DNA of 64,000 nt from assembly GCA_023512835.1 (NCBI GenBank), contig CM042085.1, positions 38,890,324 through 38,954,323 on the forward strand, read 5' to 3'. This DNA comes from Taxillus chinensis (Eukaryota > Streptophyta > Magnoliopsida > Santalales > Loranthaceae). Position numbers and translations under genes: made by a program. A model generated the notes under the pieces. That model was not told the DNA's origin and searched no databases. It saw nothing but the letters and a program-made list of their open reading frames with translations. Of this stretch, positions 51,501 through 64,000 are shown one piece after another (within the stretch, counting starts at the first letter, position 1; each line of letters begins with the position of its first letter).

Positions 51501-54211
51501 TGTACCTGAACGCTTGTGGTCCAAAAGCTGCTGCGGTGAAGTTGTCCAGATCCAGATCACGGCTGCATAATTCAATTTATTATATATGGCATGTGTTCCG
51601 TGATTTTCATACAAACCCAAGAACTTGGGTTTGTTCACAAAAGCCTTGCCATCACAACACCATGCATTCAACTTAGATATCAAACAGGTCTTAGTACCAA
51701 CTCTCCAATAAAATAACGGTATAATATAACTCTTCAACTTATAATAGCATGTTTAACATGGAGGAATTGGCTCTCGCAGAGTCTCTCTCCCTCTCTCACA
51801 CACTTTTTCTTTTTTGCTAAATAATGCAAATTACAAAAAGAAAAAAACACGTAAAAAAGGCATTAGCTTACTAGAAATTTTGACAGCTAGCCAAATTCAA
51901 AAGGCATAAATGGCTCCAAAAAAAAAAACACAACCAACAAATTTAGCACCAAACCCAAAACCACAACCTAAGAAACACAGAAACAAACAATTACCGAACA
52001 AACCAACACCCCAACGTCCAGATCGTGCATGGATCGGATAGTAGGACTGGTTGAGGATAAAGATGAAAAGAATAGTATTTATATTTTAATATTTTAAAAA
52101 TTGATTTTTGTAGAAGTAATTTTTAAATTATTTTTGCTTTGAAGAAAAAAAAAATATTTTATAAACATTTTTTTAAATATTATAAAATAAAATATCTCAG
52201 TAACAATGTCAAATTGGTTCATGGCCTCACGCACATCGGGACAGGAGGATCCTTGGGAGCAGCCTCCTCCGACTGAACCAAGTCTACACAATCACAAAAA
52301 CCTCATCCCAAGTGGACAAGGCTGGACCTGCAAAAAGAGAATCATTAGCCCAAGGACGAGGGGAGGGTTCCACGATTGTGACAGGCGGCGGTTGCAACCA
52401 AGCAACTAGACTGATATAGCCTGAGGTCTACAATAACGTAATATCATGTGTAATTGATGGGTTATATCGTAGACTTGTAAATAAAGTGTTAAAATTAGAC
52501 CAAGTCAAGTTATCAGTGAGGTTATTAAATTGTTGCATTAAGCAATTACAGACAAATAATACGATCATTGGGAAAACTTATAAAAGTGTCTTGAAAGTTA
52601 AGCAAATCCCAAAACAATAAACCCAAAAAAAGGCATAAGAAAGTTCATTGGTAGCCTGGGACAAATAATCAACTATTGCACTTAACCAACATTAGCTTTA
52701 GGGTCTTCAATAGCACCATTTTGAAGTAACTCATGTAAAAAGTCAACTATTAGGCTTGAGCGATAGACTGTTTTTAGTGTAAAACTAATTAATTTAGTAG
52801 ACATCTAAGTTCTCGCTATCCAACATAAAATCTTCCATAGAAATTGACTGGTTGTTTTAGAGGAGTTGACTGTTTGGCTATATTATTGATGATGGAAAAT
52901 TCAATTTTTGTGATTTTGTGTGTTGTGAATCAATTGGTTATTCTACCCAAATTGACCGGTTGTTTTAGAGGAGTTGACTATTTGACTATATTATTGATGA
53001 TGGAATAATTAATTTTTGTGATTTTGTGTGCTGTGAATCAATTGGCTATATCATTCTCTTTCAAGTTCATTAGATGTATGAGGATGGTTAGGAAAACACC
53101 ATATGAGTTTTATGGGCAAGAACAATGAAGTTCTATGGCTAAAACATCTCCAACTCAACTCACCATCTATAACAAAAGTTATAGGAAAATATGTCTAAAT
53201 TTATTTTTTAATGATTTAGATAAATCATTAGCAAAAGTAAAAGCAAATAATAAATATAATTTTTTGTTTTAGCTGATCCTACCAAGTCAGTAAAATATGT
53301 CTAAATTTATTCTTTAATGATTTTGCTAATATTGAAGATGCTCTCATGCAAAGAAGCCAGTGCTTGATCCGTAGGTATCTACACTTTAGTATTAAATAGA
53401 ATTTTAATAATACATAAAACGTGTAAACTGACTAATAAGACCAAAACAGCTAAGTTTTAAACCCACAAAATCAAGGGCTAAAATAATAGCAATTATTATT
53501 ATTTGTATAAAATATAACTATAAAAATATTTTTACATACATATAAGGAGAGAGAATATTTGGACTCGTAACAACTTTCTATTTTCTTTAAATAACAAAAA
53601 ATAAACACATTCTTCAACGGCTCAACTCTGAATCTCTGTCCCAATACGCAAGAGAACTATCAATTATTTATTCATCATTAAACAAATAAAATTATTGTGA
53701 TTTATTACTAAAAAAATTGATTATCTTCATGGCTGTGTAAAGTATAAAAAACCTAGGTTCTTGCAAGTGGTATCCATCACCTGCAAAAATAATAGGGGTA
53801 CCCAATATATAAAAAGGATACATATGATACGTGCAACCTGCGCCTCGTAAAAAAACCACCAGATATAAAAATGATGGGAACCTTTTACAGTAAAACTCAT
53901 AATAAGTGAACGAAATGATGCAAGCGATGGTGTCTGCAGCTAAATGGGGCATGCACCTAGACTACCCTCAGAAGTCAAAAGATAGTGATGTACACAAAAG
54001 CTTTGCTATCAGTAGACCATGCATTCGGTACAGGTACACATGCATCAAACAAGCCCTCCAATAAAATAGATAACTGTATAATTAAACAGGACATGACTAA
54101 CATTTTAATAAATACAAAAGATACAACCCACCTGTGACGGTATAATTTAGTGGGATTCCTAGTATCAAATTCCATGGCCCAATTTGCCATTGAACATAGA
54201 CCATAATCTAA
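51501..54211. other. Intergenic region, AT-rich
   Basis: No gene is seen. It contains a tandem repeat (52,841-53,056) and a segment at 51,622-51,735 that resembles 53,988-54,090 (ATGCATTC... CTCCAATAAAATA), a dispersed repeat of unknown kind. The right end is the 3' flank of the UFD2-type gene on the minus strand. Confidence 0.5.
52841..53056. repeat. 108-bp tandem duplication
   Basis: Two copies of a unit starting AAATTGACTGGTTGTTTTAG (52,841) and AAATTGACCGGTTG (52,949), each containing TATATTATTGATGATGGAA and TTTTTGTGATTTTGTGTG, differing at a few sites. No coding potential. Confidence 0.85.
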
Positions 54212-57200
54212 TCAATTAATCAGAGGCATTCCCCCAGAACCAGTTTGTATGGACACCTTGGCACTCTGCATCCTTAGGTCCTCTCCATGTTTATTCAGTC
54301 CTTGGGAGCAAACAAATTCGTCTATCCTTGCCTTCAATTCATTGTCTGGGATCAGCATGTCCGATGTAAGATGTGAACGGTTAAATGGATCGGTCTGCAA
54401 TTCACAATAGATTTAATTTGAGAGTTTAGCACGAGGATGGAACCCTTTATTCATTAAAGAAATCGAACAATTAGAGTGAGAAGGGTTGGGACTTACACTA
54501 TCACTAAGAAGATGCCTTTGGATTACAGGACGGTCCACTGTGATTCTTGAAGAAGGTAAGATCACTGGATCCTTCATCAGCGTGTACTGCAGTAACAGGA
54601 TTAACATTTTCCAACTCTTGTTAGGTGGTTTGAATATTATGAACAAATTTCAGTCATCTTAAACGGCCACAGCACCTTGCTAATGAGGTCTTCATGAACC
54701 AATTCAAGATGCCAACATGATTTCATAACCTCAATACGAGGTGCATTCCATGAGGACTCCATATGATATCAACCAGTGCAAAAATAATATGTATCAAGCT
54801 GCAAGAAAAGCAACATACCTGAATTGGGTCAAGGAATTCATCTGGTATCTCTCCAAGAGCAGCTTCATTGTCCAGCAACTCTGCAGCTGCAACTTTGGCT
54901 TTTCTACCAAGCTCGATAAACTCTTGTATTACCCTGCCATTTTCACCTATCCTCCTAAGAACATCAGCAGCAGCTATGAACAGCTGTTGCAGATTGAATC
55001 ATCAGATTTAGCAATATTGTTGGGTTCTACAATTATATCATAAAAACACAAATGGATGTATTGGAACTATCGATTACCTGCTCATTGTACGATCTGCCAT
55101 CCCTTGAAATGGCAGTTGGGAAAATATTTTCTGAGTCACCCCTTTCTAGATGGACGTATATTTCCACAATCTTCAAAATAAATTACTTGCAGTAAGTGCA
55201 CTTTTCTAGCAACTCTACAAAAGCATTATTATCTCGATCGACTATAATCAACTAAAGGTGCAGTTTTGAAGGTGCTGCATATAGCTGGGGACAGGACAGA
55301 GAATTACAATCTCTATTCAAGAATCCATAAAAAGGTATTTTGATGTATGCTGTGTCAAACATTGAAAGATACTCACACCGACCCAAACGCCATGTGTTAC
55401 ACAACATACACATCTGGCAAGGTGCTAAAATTCCAAACAAGCCTGTAGTTTACTGTATCAATACCCACCCAAATGACACGTTCTCGTGGCCATAAAAAGA
55501 TAAATACAATGTAAATTTGGAAGAATTGTAACAAGTCTAATTCGTAACATATCTCATATGATTATAATACTCAAAATATATAATATTACACGTGCCAAAT
55601 ATGGTATGACCCTATATAGTATATCTATAGATACTTATTTCAACACTCCCCTCAAGTTGGAGCATATATATCAGATAGTCCCAACTTGTTATAAAGGTAT
55701 CGCACACGATTAATCATTAAAAGCTTAGTAAATAGATCAGCAAATTGATATTCAGTTCGGATATGCGTGAGCTCAATTTTATGGTTCTGTACTTTTTCAA
55801 GTACAAAATGACAATCAACTTTAATATGTTTCATCCTTTCATGAAACGCTGGGTTCGAAGCAGTGTAAATAGCAGATTGACTATCATAATGCAACAATGC
55901 GGAGCACAAAAAAGGTAAGCCAATTTCTGACAACAACATTGTCAACCACGTTAGTTCCCCTGTTAAATTGTCATTGCTCTGTACTCAACCTCTGCACTAG
56001 ATCTTGATATAACATGTTATTTCTTACTCTTCCATGCTACAAGATTGCCACCAAAAAACACGTAGTAACCAGTAATAGACCTTCTATCGATTGAAAAGCC
56101 TGCCCAATCAGCATCAAAATAACCATGAATATCAAGAGTACCTTGCTGTGTAAACAAAAAACCTCATCCTAGTGCTCCTTTCAAGTATTTGACAATCCGT
56201 AATGTTGCATTCCAATGGGTCGTGCGATGAGCATTCATAAACTGGCTTACGACGCATACAGTAAAGGAAATATCTAGTCTAATAACTATTAAATAATTTA
56301 ACTTACCAACTAATCGTTGATATTCGGCAGGATTATGTAATAGATCACCATGTTCTGCATCCTAAGTGTCCAACCTCAACCAGTATATCAAATACATATT
56401 TTTGTTATGAGAAAGAAATAGAGTGACCAAAGTAAGCCAATTCGATTCCTAAAAAATAGCGCAAGCGACTGAGATCTTTAGTGCAAAACTCAACCTGAAG
56501 AAAGTGTTTCAGATTCTCAATGCTTGTTGTGTCACTACCTATAATGATAATATCATCAACGTATAGAACCAAGAGAACACAGCCGACAACAAAATAGGAA
56601 CTAAACACAGAATGATTCACTTCACATTGTCGAAGCCTGAATCAAACAAGAGCAGTATTGAACCGACCAAACTAGGCCTATGGAGACTCTTTCAATCCAT
56701 AGAGAGCCTTACGAAGACGACAAACTAGATTCTCCCCCGAGCAACAAACCAGGTGGTTGCACCATATAAACTTCCTCAACAAGGTCACCGTGAAGAAATG
56801 CATTCTTGATGTCAAGTTGGTGGAGTTGCCAACCATGATGAATAGATAAGGAAAGGATAACTCAGACAGACGGAATTTTGGCAACAAGAGAAAATATGTC
56901 ATCATAATTAACTCTATAGATCTAAGTGTAACCTTTAGCCACTAAGCGAGCCTTCAAATGTTCAATAGAACCATCAGGATGGACTTTCACAGTGAAGACC
57001 CATCGACAGCCAACAACATGTTTATTAGTGGGTAACGGGATGAGAACCCAAGTGTCATTAGTAATAAGGTCTTACATCTCATCTTCCATGGCCTTGTGCC
57101 ACCCAGGATGAGCAAGAGCATTTGCAACACTGCAAGGCACCACCACAGAGGAAATAAAAAAGACAAAAGCAAAAAAGAATGGGAATAACTTAGCAGTAGT

Positions 57201-60200
57201 GACAAAATTAGTCATAGAATAATGTGAGCGTAAGAGACCAGTATAAGAAACAAACCAATCAAGAGGGCGACCAACACAGGAACGGGTACCTTTTACATTT
57301 TGCAATAGGAAAATCAAGAGTCGGTTGTGGATTAGAAGACAGGACGTCGATCGTGGGGGAAGGAGCCTCGTTGAGAGGAGCAGAAGGTCATCACTGATAT
57401 GATTGCCCAGTAAACCTATCTAAAGGCAGAGAAATCATATCAAGCGGAGCATATTCATCAAAAGGAACCGAAGGAACAGGAATAGGAAGAACTAGAACAA
57501 CGAGTTGTTAGTAAAGGAAGGAGAGTAATAGGACATGTCCTCACGAAAAGTGACATCACAGGAGACAAACACGACCACGTGAGGGATCATAACACCGATA
57601 TCTTTTTTGAGTGCGAGAATAGCCAATGAAGACACATTTAATGGAGCGTGAATCCAATTTATCCCGACCAGGGCCAAGATGCTACACAAAACAAACACAA
57701 CCAAATACACGAAAGGAAAGAGAGAAAAGAGAACTACCAAGATAAAGTACAGAGTAGGGAATGTGTTCATGAAGAACAAAAAAAAAACGGTTAATCAAAT
57801 AACATGCAGTAAGAACGGCAAAACCCCATAAATATTTAGGAAAATGCATATGCAAACGTAAACAACGAGCAACGTCAAGCAAATGATGATTCTTTCGTTC
57901 GGCAACTCCATTTTGTTGAGAAGTATAAGAACAAAAGGTCTGATGGATAATACCATGGGAGGCAAGAAATGGCTGAAACCCAGAGGAGAAACTTAAATAT
58001 TCCTTTGCATTATCTGACTGCAAACATTTGATAGAAACTTGAAACTGAGTTTGAATTTTAAAATAGAATTATTGAAAACAAGAGAACACTTCTGTCCGAG
58101 AATAATCATCTACAAATGTGACAAAATCATCAAAATGAACCAATGCAAAGGATGTATCCACCCGATTTATTTATCGCGAAGGAAAAGACACATGATGATG
58201 TTTACCTAACTTTCATGTTTCACAAGAAAGAGTCTTAAGAGATACAACAAATGGTAATATAGACTGGAGCTTATGGAGGGAAGAATGCCCTAAGCAACAA
58301 TACAGCCAAAAAGTGCTAGAGGATTGGGCAACCATAACAATAGCAACAAAGGAAATAGTTCTATCAAAGTAATAGAGACCATTAGCTTCAGTTCTCCCAC
58401 CAATCATCTGTCCTGTCTTCAGATCCTGAAAAATACAACCATAGAACGATAAAGTTATAGAACAGTTAAGAGATTTAGTCAAGGAACTAACAGATAGCAA
58501 ATTATACGATGACTGTGATAAATGTAAAACAGAAGGAAGTGAAAGAGAGGGACTTAATTGAGTGGTCCCAGTTCCGATGATAGAAGCTTGTGAACCATCA
58601 ACAAAGGTAACAGGATGTGACAATGTAGACTATGTAAAACGAAAGGAAGACAAAAGGATAGAATTATACCAGTCATGTGATAAGTGACACCGAATTCTAT
58701 GACCCAAGCATCAAGTGTGGAAGAAAGTAAACACGAAGGACTACCTAAAAGATGAGATCCCAATGTAGGTCGCAGAAGCCGTAGCCATCTGGGCAGAACT
58801 AACTAAAGAATCATAAGTAGCACATGACAGAATAACCTATCCAGCAGAAGCAGGTGTGGATTCTATAATGACTTCCACGTGTAGGGGCCAACTCATTAAC
58901 TCTAGCATATGCGACATGTGCAAGGCAAAGCTCCGAATGAAGGGTATAACAATAAGATTTTGTATGCCCGACTCTCTTGCAATGTTTACAGAAGCGTTGT
59001 GTTCGGCCACCAGGTGGAACATAAGCATCACGAGACACTTCGCTCATATCCTGACCACCTCAATCTCATGTACCACGACCTCATCTACGTTGGACCCCAG
59101 AAAAATGTGTCATCATAGCAGATGACTCGGAGGAACTTGCAGTAGTGATGAACATCTTTGTTTCAAAAGTGTAACGGAGAACACAAGAGAACACCTCATC
59201 AATAGAAGGAAAGGACCATTCACAGATAACTTGGTGACGAAGATCAGAATGGGAAGGTCCCATACCTTTAAAGAACAACATGACAAACATATCTTCCTAT
59301 TGTTTTGTCAACACATCAACCTTTATAGTGGGTGGTAAGAAAGTATCAAGTCGCTGATGAAGTGAGGTAAAAGTGCAGTAGAATTCTAGTAAGGTTTTAC
59401 CTCCAAGTTATAGATCAAATAATTCCCCCCACATATCACAGACGCGTTGTATATTATCTTTTCCAGCGTACATTAAGGCACATCTATCCCAAATACTTTT
59501 GGCAGATTTTCAAGGCATGAACTAAGGAACTAACCGAGGTTCTATGCTATTCCACAATTGGGTACGAAAAATTGCATCACCTTTGGCCCATTTTGCTTTG
59601 GCTTCCGCAGAGAATCCAATAGGCGAACTATCAGAATACAAGTATGGCACTTGATCAGTGACCAAAGCATAAAACCAAGGCACATAATTGGAACCATCCA
59701 ATTTCACCAAGGCAAGTTGAAGAGTTGAACTATTGATTGTCATAACTCAATGCAGCAGTAACAAGGAAAAAAAAAAGAGCACAATGACCCCCAATGTACA
59801 GAATTATCACACCAACCAAAAACAGAATATGTATCACAATATCTTTCACGTCACAAACGCATTAATCTAAACCACCACAATATAGGCACATGCTCAACAG
59901 GATACGACAAGATAAGATCTGTGTGTGACGCATAACATAGCAATTGTTAAGAGTAAGAAACCTAGAGAACCCGTCTTGAAGAAACCATTCATATTTCTCT
60001 TCAACGCAAGTGTGCCTCCCGTCCTGAACAAACCAATGTCGTCATCAGCGCAAGCATGCCTCTGTCGCTAACATCACCTGGCACAGCCGAATAGAATGTT
60101 GATCCTTGCAAGATGCAGAGAGATACCCGTGCATCGATCGTCGCCTACCATCATCGCAAATCAAATGCAAGGCACCAATTGTCGCCGATCGTTGCGTCCG

Positions 60201-63200
60201 TCTATCATCGCGTCACGTCCATCATCGTCGGTTGAAGTTGTCGTCCATGACATCAAGGTTATCATCCATCATCTATCGTCAAGATCGTCACTGACGTCGT
60301 CGCAGGGGATCATCAACGTGAGACGATCTCGACACTGATGTCGTCACTGGAAACCATCATCACTAACATCGTCGTAGGGAATCCTCAGCGAGAGACGTCG
60401 CATTGCTTGGTGCTGATTGCCAGCCCCTGTTGTTGTCAATGATTGCCAGCCCCTGCTGCTTGGTGCTATGCTCACAGGCTCTAATACCATGTAAGAAGAA
60501 GTATATTTCGTAATATATCTCATATGATTACAATACTCAAAATATATAGCATTACACGTGCCAAATATGGTATGACCCTATATAGTATATCTGTAAATAC
60601 TCATTCCAACAAGAATGAACAGATTAGAAAGACAAATGTTGACCTAATCTGGTTTGCTAAAAATCAACCAGTGGAACTTTAATTTGAAGTTATCCTGTAA
60701 TATAAAAAAAATCTACCCATACTATAAGTAATTAAATAAATGTTTTATTTTTAACAGTATTTTACCATTTTCTAGTTAAGAATCCTGCAAAGGAATATTA
60801 AGATGGGCACATATAAACCCATTCCAGACTAAACGACTAGTGACTTATACTCTAATAGTAAGACCACAAATTTCAACTGATAAATATCTTGGAACCTGTC
60901 AGGTTATTGGGTGTCACTTCTCAATTTTGGAGTGACAGAAAACAAATTTTATTTAAAAAATAAAATAAAATTACCTGCTTAAGCAACTGTTTTGGCCGGA
61001 ATTCATATTTCTCAGGATCTTTTAAACTAAGAGATTTCCTTTGGGGACCCACAAGTTGCAACAAGAAGTAATTAAGCATGTTGGCAACTCTTTCAACCTA
61101 GAAAATGATAAATATTGGTATAACTCCTTGAAAACCACATTCGATTGGCCAAATCCAGAAACTTAGAAAAGAAACGCGTGCAAACAGGATGCACAGATCT
61201 TACCATCTCAGGCAGTAGGAATGGAGCAGTTATCAGCTCTGAAGTGAATGAGAGCATGCTCACATCTTCATTTGCTAACTTCATATCAATCCGGATAATC
61301 TAGAAGAATTCAAGAAGTTTCGTTTAACTAAGCAGTTTTTTCTTTTCATTGCCAGGACATAGTATTTGAAAAGTAATGTGAACCAACATTTTCTTGTGAG
61401 TGGAATAGGCGGGTTCTCTCCTGCCTTTCGTGAGATGGCCTTTGCTCCCATTCTGCTTTGTCAGACATCTCAGCCTCCAACTCTTTCAGTTCAAGAATTT
61501 TGTTAAGACTCTCGTCAAGAAGATAGATACTATCATTGATCAAGAAGTTCAAGAAGTTTAGATATACGCCCTTCTCCTCTTCCTTAGCAATCTGGATGAC
61601 AGGAAGGAGAGAGAAAAAATTATTTTGTGACATGGAAGAAATGTTTAGTTCTTGAACAGAATGCAGAAGAGAATTTACTTGTTGGAACATGCAGATCATA
61701 CCTGCCTCCATGCATTACGATGACTAGGGACCTGCCACAGGTATTCAAGAAGCTCTGCAATGTTATGGCGGATGTTGAACTTGTCATAGAACTGCATAGA
61801 AGTGGAGGCAACTTTAAAAGAAGCTAATGATCAAACAGCAAAACAGAAGATTTTCCACATTTAACAGCTTTGAAAGTCAGATTGTAAGATTGGCCGTTAG
61901 CAAAACAATTCAGCATAATTGAAAGAAAGGTGAGGCACAAAAGTTATTTGACATATGTTGCCTGCAGCTTAACCCTGGAAAATACATTGCAGGTGCCAAT
62001 AAAGCCACAGCAACTTGTACCAGTAAACAAGTCACAGTGCCATCATCACCACAATGCAATTCTTAGTTATTATCAACAGTTCTAACCGGTCTACCCTGAG
62101 ATTTATTTATACAGGCAGTTCACGACAATTTTTCCTGAAGTAGTAACAAAAGCAAACAAGTACTATGTTCTTAACCCTATTACTGAATAGTATGGAGGAA
62201 ATCAAACAAACTTTTGAGCAGTAAATTATGAGAAACCCTGAATAGTATGGTAGACATAGCTTTCAGAAGCATACTAAAGAAGGGGAAATATAAACTTTAG
62301 TATATTTTCTAATGCGTTTCCGCCAATGATTGCCTTTTAGGTATGGTATTAAATCTGATTTGCAGATCAGAGGATATATCTACCTCAACAGATGCTGTGT
62401 GAGAATATCACCGGATTTGGTGTTTCACTTTGTACCATTTTGTAAATAAAGGTGTAAACAAACAACAATGTATAGTCTAAATGGTCACATACAACCTAAA
62501 ATGGCCACCCATTTGTAATCACACCCGCCTCTAACCTCCTGCCATAGTGGAAGAAGGAACAAATACTATGAATGGCAATGACTAAATGAAGATAACATCT
62601 AACCAGCAATCACCTGAGTGTGAGAACCTGTGAACTCCATGTCAACATAGAGCTTCAGAAGATTCCCCACAAGATATTTCAGAGACAGTTGATGCCCTAT
62701 AAATAAAGTAGCCGTAGGAGATGAAACACTGCACATGCAAATAAAGAAATTCAGTACGAAGATACCCACATATATATAGTGGAAATTTAGGGAGAAAAAG
62801 GAAAAAATTCAGAACCATTTAAAGAAAAATTTTAAAATAAAATTCACCTTCCACGGGGAATCCAGCCGTTCAAAACTTCTACCATCTTTGCTTTCAGGTA
62901 GGGATTTTTGATAAAATTTGAACTCCCCATGAACATAATGATGAAATTCATGAAATCATCCTGGCAACCGTAAGTGATTAGGTAATAATATCTTAGAAAA
63001 TCAGAAGAATTTGTCGACAGACATATTTATAGAACTCTGATAAGCGCCCTACCAGAATGACTCCATCCAAAGCTTTAGGGATTCGGGAAGCAAAAATAAG
63101 CAATTCCATGGCATCTTCAACAAAATGTTCAGGCATACAGGAAAACTCCATCGGGCAAGTTGATGGTAGAGGCATCTTGAAACCACCAATTAAACCAACC

Positions 63201-63955
63201 AACCAAACTACCATTAATCGGTAGAAAGAGAGGGCTTGTTGAATAAGATTTCCATCCTTTAAAAAAGTACCAAAAAATAATAATAACCAAATATTTTAGT
63301 AAAGAATATGAGTAAAAAATCAAACATGGCCAGCCAGCCAGGCCCTGTTCAAACACCAAATAATAATAACCAAATATGAATATTATAGAAAAAAATCCAA
63401 AATATTATGGAGCAGCTATGTAAATTGCTATCTATGTTGCAGATATCCAAATATGAACACTACACTCGTAATGATGCACATGTCTATGTTACAGGTTCCC
63501 AAAGTGCTTTTAAACATTCTCATCTTAACAACTATTGAAGCTACCCCTAATAACATTCATTGGAGATGTAGATATGGGAAAAAAATAATGCCCAAGCATC
63601 AGTCCCTGAACCATGAACTGAAAAACAAAATGGGAACTGGTATGTTACAGATTCCCAAAATGCTTTTCAACATTGTCTCACTTTAAACATTATTGAAGGT
63701 ACCCTCAATAACATTAGTTTTGAATTGGAAAAAAGTAGTAGTAATGGTGCACATATGTCTAATAATAAAAATAATAAAGAGCATACTAATATATTTACAT
63801 ACCCTCAACACCTGAGCTTCATAACATAGTTTTTCCTGAGAATACAAGTCAAGTTCCTTTTCAAGCCGATCTATTTCCAGCTTCATATGTGGCAAAGGGG
63901 TTTGCTCCTGCATGGCTTTAAAACTAGCAAGTGTATCCTCACATCTTGAGATGTC
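54212..63955 (-). CDS. UFD2: UFD2-type ubiquitin conjugation factor E4 (U-box ligase), 3' part
   Basis: Twelve exons read on the minus strand, all with GT/AG borders and one continuous frame (about 542 codons): 63,955-63,803; 63,256-63,053; 62,960-62,848; 62,728-62,614; 61,791-61,702; 61,591-61,388; 61,299-61,204; 61,097-60,975; 55,170-55,078; 54,983-54,819; 54,586-54,497; 54,394-54,212 (stop TGA). They cover the UFD2 core ([15 protein letters not shown], [56 protein letters not shown]) and the C-terminal U-box ([37 protein letters not shown]). U-box proteins of this family elongate ubiquitin chains on already-tagged substrates together with CDC48. The N-terminal half lies beyond the right edge. 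The donor after 61,388 is GTTGGT, a weak match. The 5.8-kb intron 60,974-55,171 holds a copia element in the same orientation. No lesion is seen, so the gene is probably functional. Confidence 0.92.
55652..58763 (-). pseudogene. Protease, integrase, RT and RNase H of the intronic copia element
   Basis: The protease site reads [13 protein letters not shown] (near 58,700), where copia proteases have DSG: both Asp and Ser are changed. Integrase: [12 protein letters not shown] and [14 protein letters not shown] (58,023-57,900), [20 protein letters not shown] near 56,680 and [10 protein letters not shown] near 56,550. RNase [18 protein letters not shown] and the end ...[15 protein letters not shown] (55,652). 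Stops or frameshifts separate all of these, so none is functional. Confidence 0.8.
58811..59743 (-). pseudogene. Gag of the intronic copia element
   Basis: Starts [19 protein letters not shown] (59,743). Capsid-type sequence continues in other frames (…[15 protein letters not shown], then [15 protein letters not shown] at 59,290-59,081). A zinc knuckle [14 protein letters not shown] is near 58,985. Several stops and frame changes. Confidence 0.75.
59760..60476 (-). other. Leader of the intronic copia element
   Basis: Non-coding leader between primer site and gag. 60,100-60,420 is enriched in ATCATCGTCG-type triplets, unlike the AT-rich surroundings. No gene is called; short frames on both strands follow from the triplet bias. 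Confidence 0.5.
63485..63720. repeat. Intronic imperfect duplication in the UFD2-type gene
   Basis: About 80 bp starting TATGTTACAGGTTCCCAAAG at 63,485 recurs from 63,641 (TATGTTACAGATTCCC), offset 156, with moderate divergence. It lies in the intron between exons 63,256-63,053 and 63,955-63,803. Confidence 0.7.
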
Positions 63956-64000
63956 CTGCAAAACAATTCTTATGTTTTCTGGGAAAATATATACTAATGA

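Larger units (their letters stand above)
55527..60611 (-). mobile_element. Copia retrotransposon with very short LTRs, inside a UFD2 intron
   Basis: LTRs of 122 bp (5' LTR, 60,490-60,611) and 119 bp (3' LTR, 55,527-55,645), both TGTTGxAAT...TTACA on the minus strand. Identical AGAAT at 55,522-55,526 and 60,612-60,616 is the target duplication. A primer site TGGTATTAGAGCC (minus, 60,489-60,477) is next to the 5' LTR, and a purine tract (TTGAGGGGAG, minus) next to the 3' LTR. The order is gag, protease, integrase, RT, RNase H. The coding region has many stops. It is transcribed in the same sense as the host gene. Confidence 0.93.

Noticed and set aside
60096..60338. 80-codon plus-strand frame in an ATCGTCG-rich stretch
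   Set aside because: Triplet-biased leader of the intronic copia element; frames open on more than one register.

Overview
This is plant nuclear DNA, from a eudicot by its gene content, although the species cannot be named from the sequence. The resident genes are an intron-rich ubiquitin E4 ligase gene (UFD2 type), a UGT708-like glycosyltransferase and a DUF863 relic. The first 40 kb is a nest of LTR retrotransposons.

Layout, left half (1-40,800). A Sirevirus-type Ty1/copia element spans about 1,489-39,627 and has palindrome-rich LTRs of about 2 kb. It has been split three times. A Tat/Ogre-like Ty3/gypsy element that has lost its RT, RNase H and most of its integrase lies in its RT gene (about 8,100-14,650). 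A long gypsy-type LTR lies downstream of pol (about 16,566-18,779), with an inverted partial copy at the left window edge. A nearly complete Athila-like Ty3/gypsy element lies further on (19,387-34,202). The Athila element in turn holds a reversed solo LTR of its own family (29,893-31,393) with a perfect GAGAC target duplication.

Layout, right half. 40,437-40,817 is another Tat/Ogre LTR piece. 40,951-42,343 is the DUF863 pseudogene, interrupted by CACTA-like DNA that carries a 590-bp hAT-type MITE. 45,075-47,793 is a minus-strand gypsy element with only gag and protease between two 408-bp LTRs. 49,853-51,255 (minus) is the glycosyltransferase, cut by one frameshift. 54,212-63,955 (minus) holds the last 12 exons of the UFD2-type gene, with all splice sites and the frame intact; a 5.1-kb copia element (55,527-60,611, perfect AGAAT duplication) sits in one intron.

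The most notable observation concerns the third ORFs. The Sirevirus (copia) and the Athila-like element (gypsy) are unrelated, yet both carry a downstream ORF with the same plan: an EFY-containing domain, then an acidic or coiled-coil middle, then a C48 (ULP1/SENP-type) cysteine-protease domain with His, Asp, Gln and Cys at matching spacing. In both, the ORF is preceded by its own TATA box and a pyrimidine-rich leader. In the Athila element that promoter-like block has six CACGTG G-boxes and resembles the element's own LTR promoter. This points to a SUMO-protease-like module that was exchanged between, or captured twice by, two retrotransposon superfamilies and expressed from an internal promoter.
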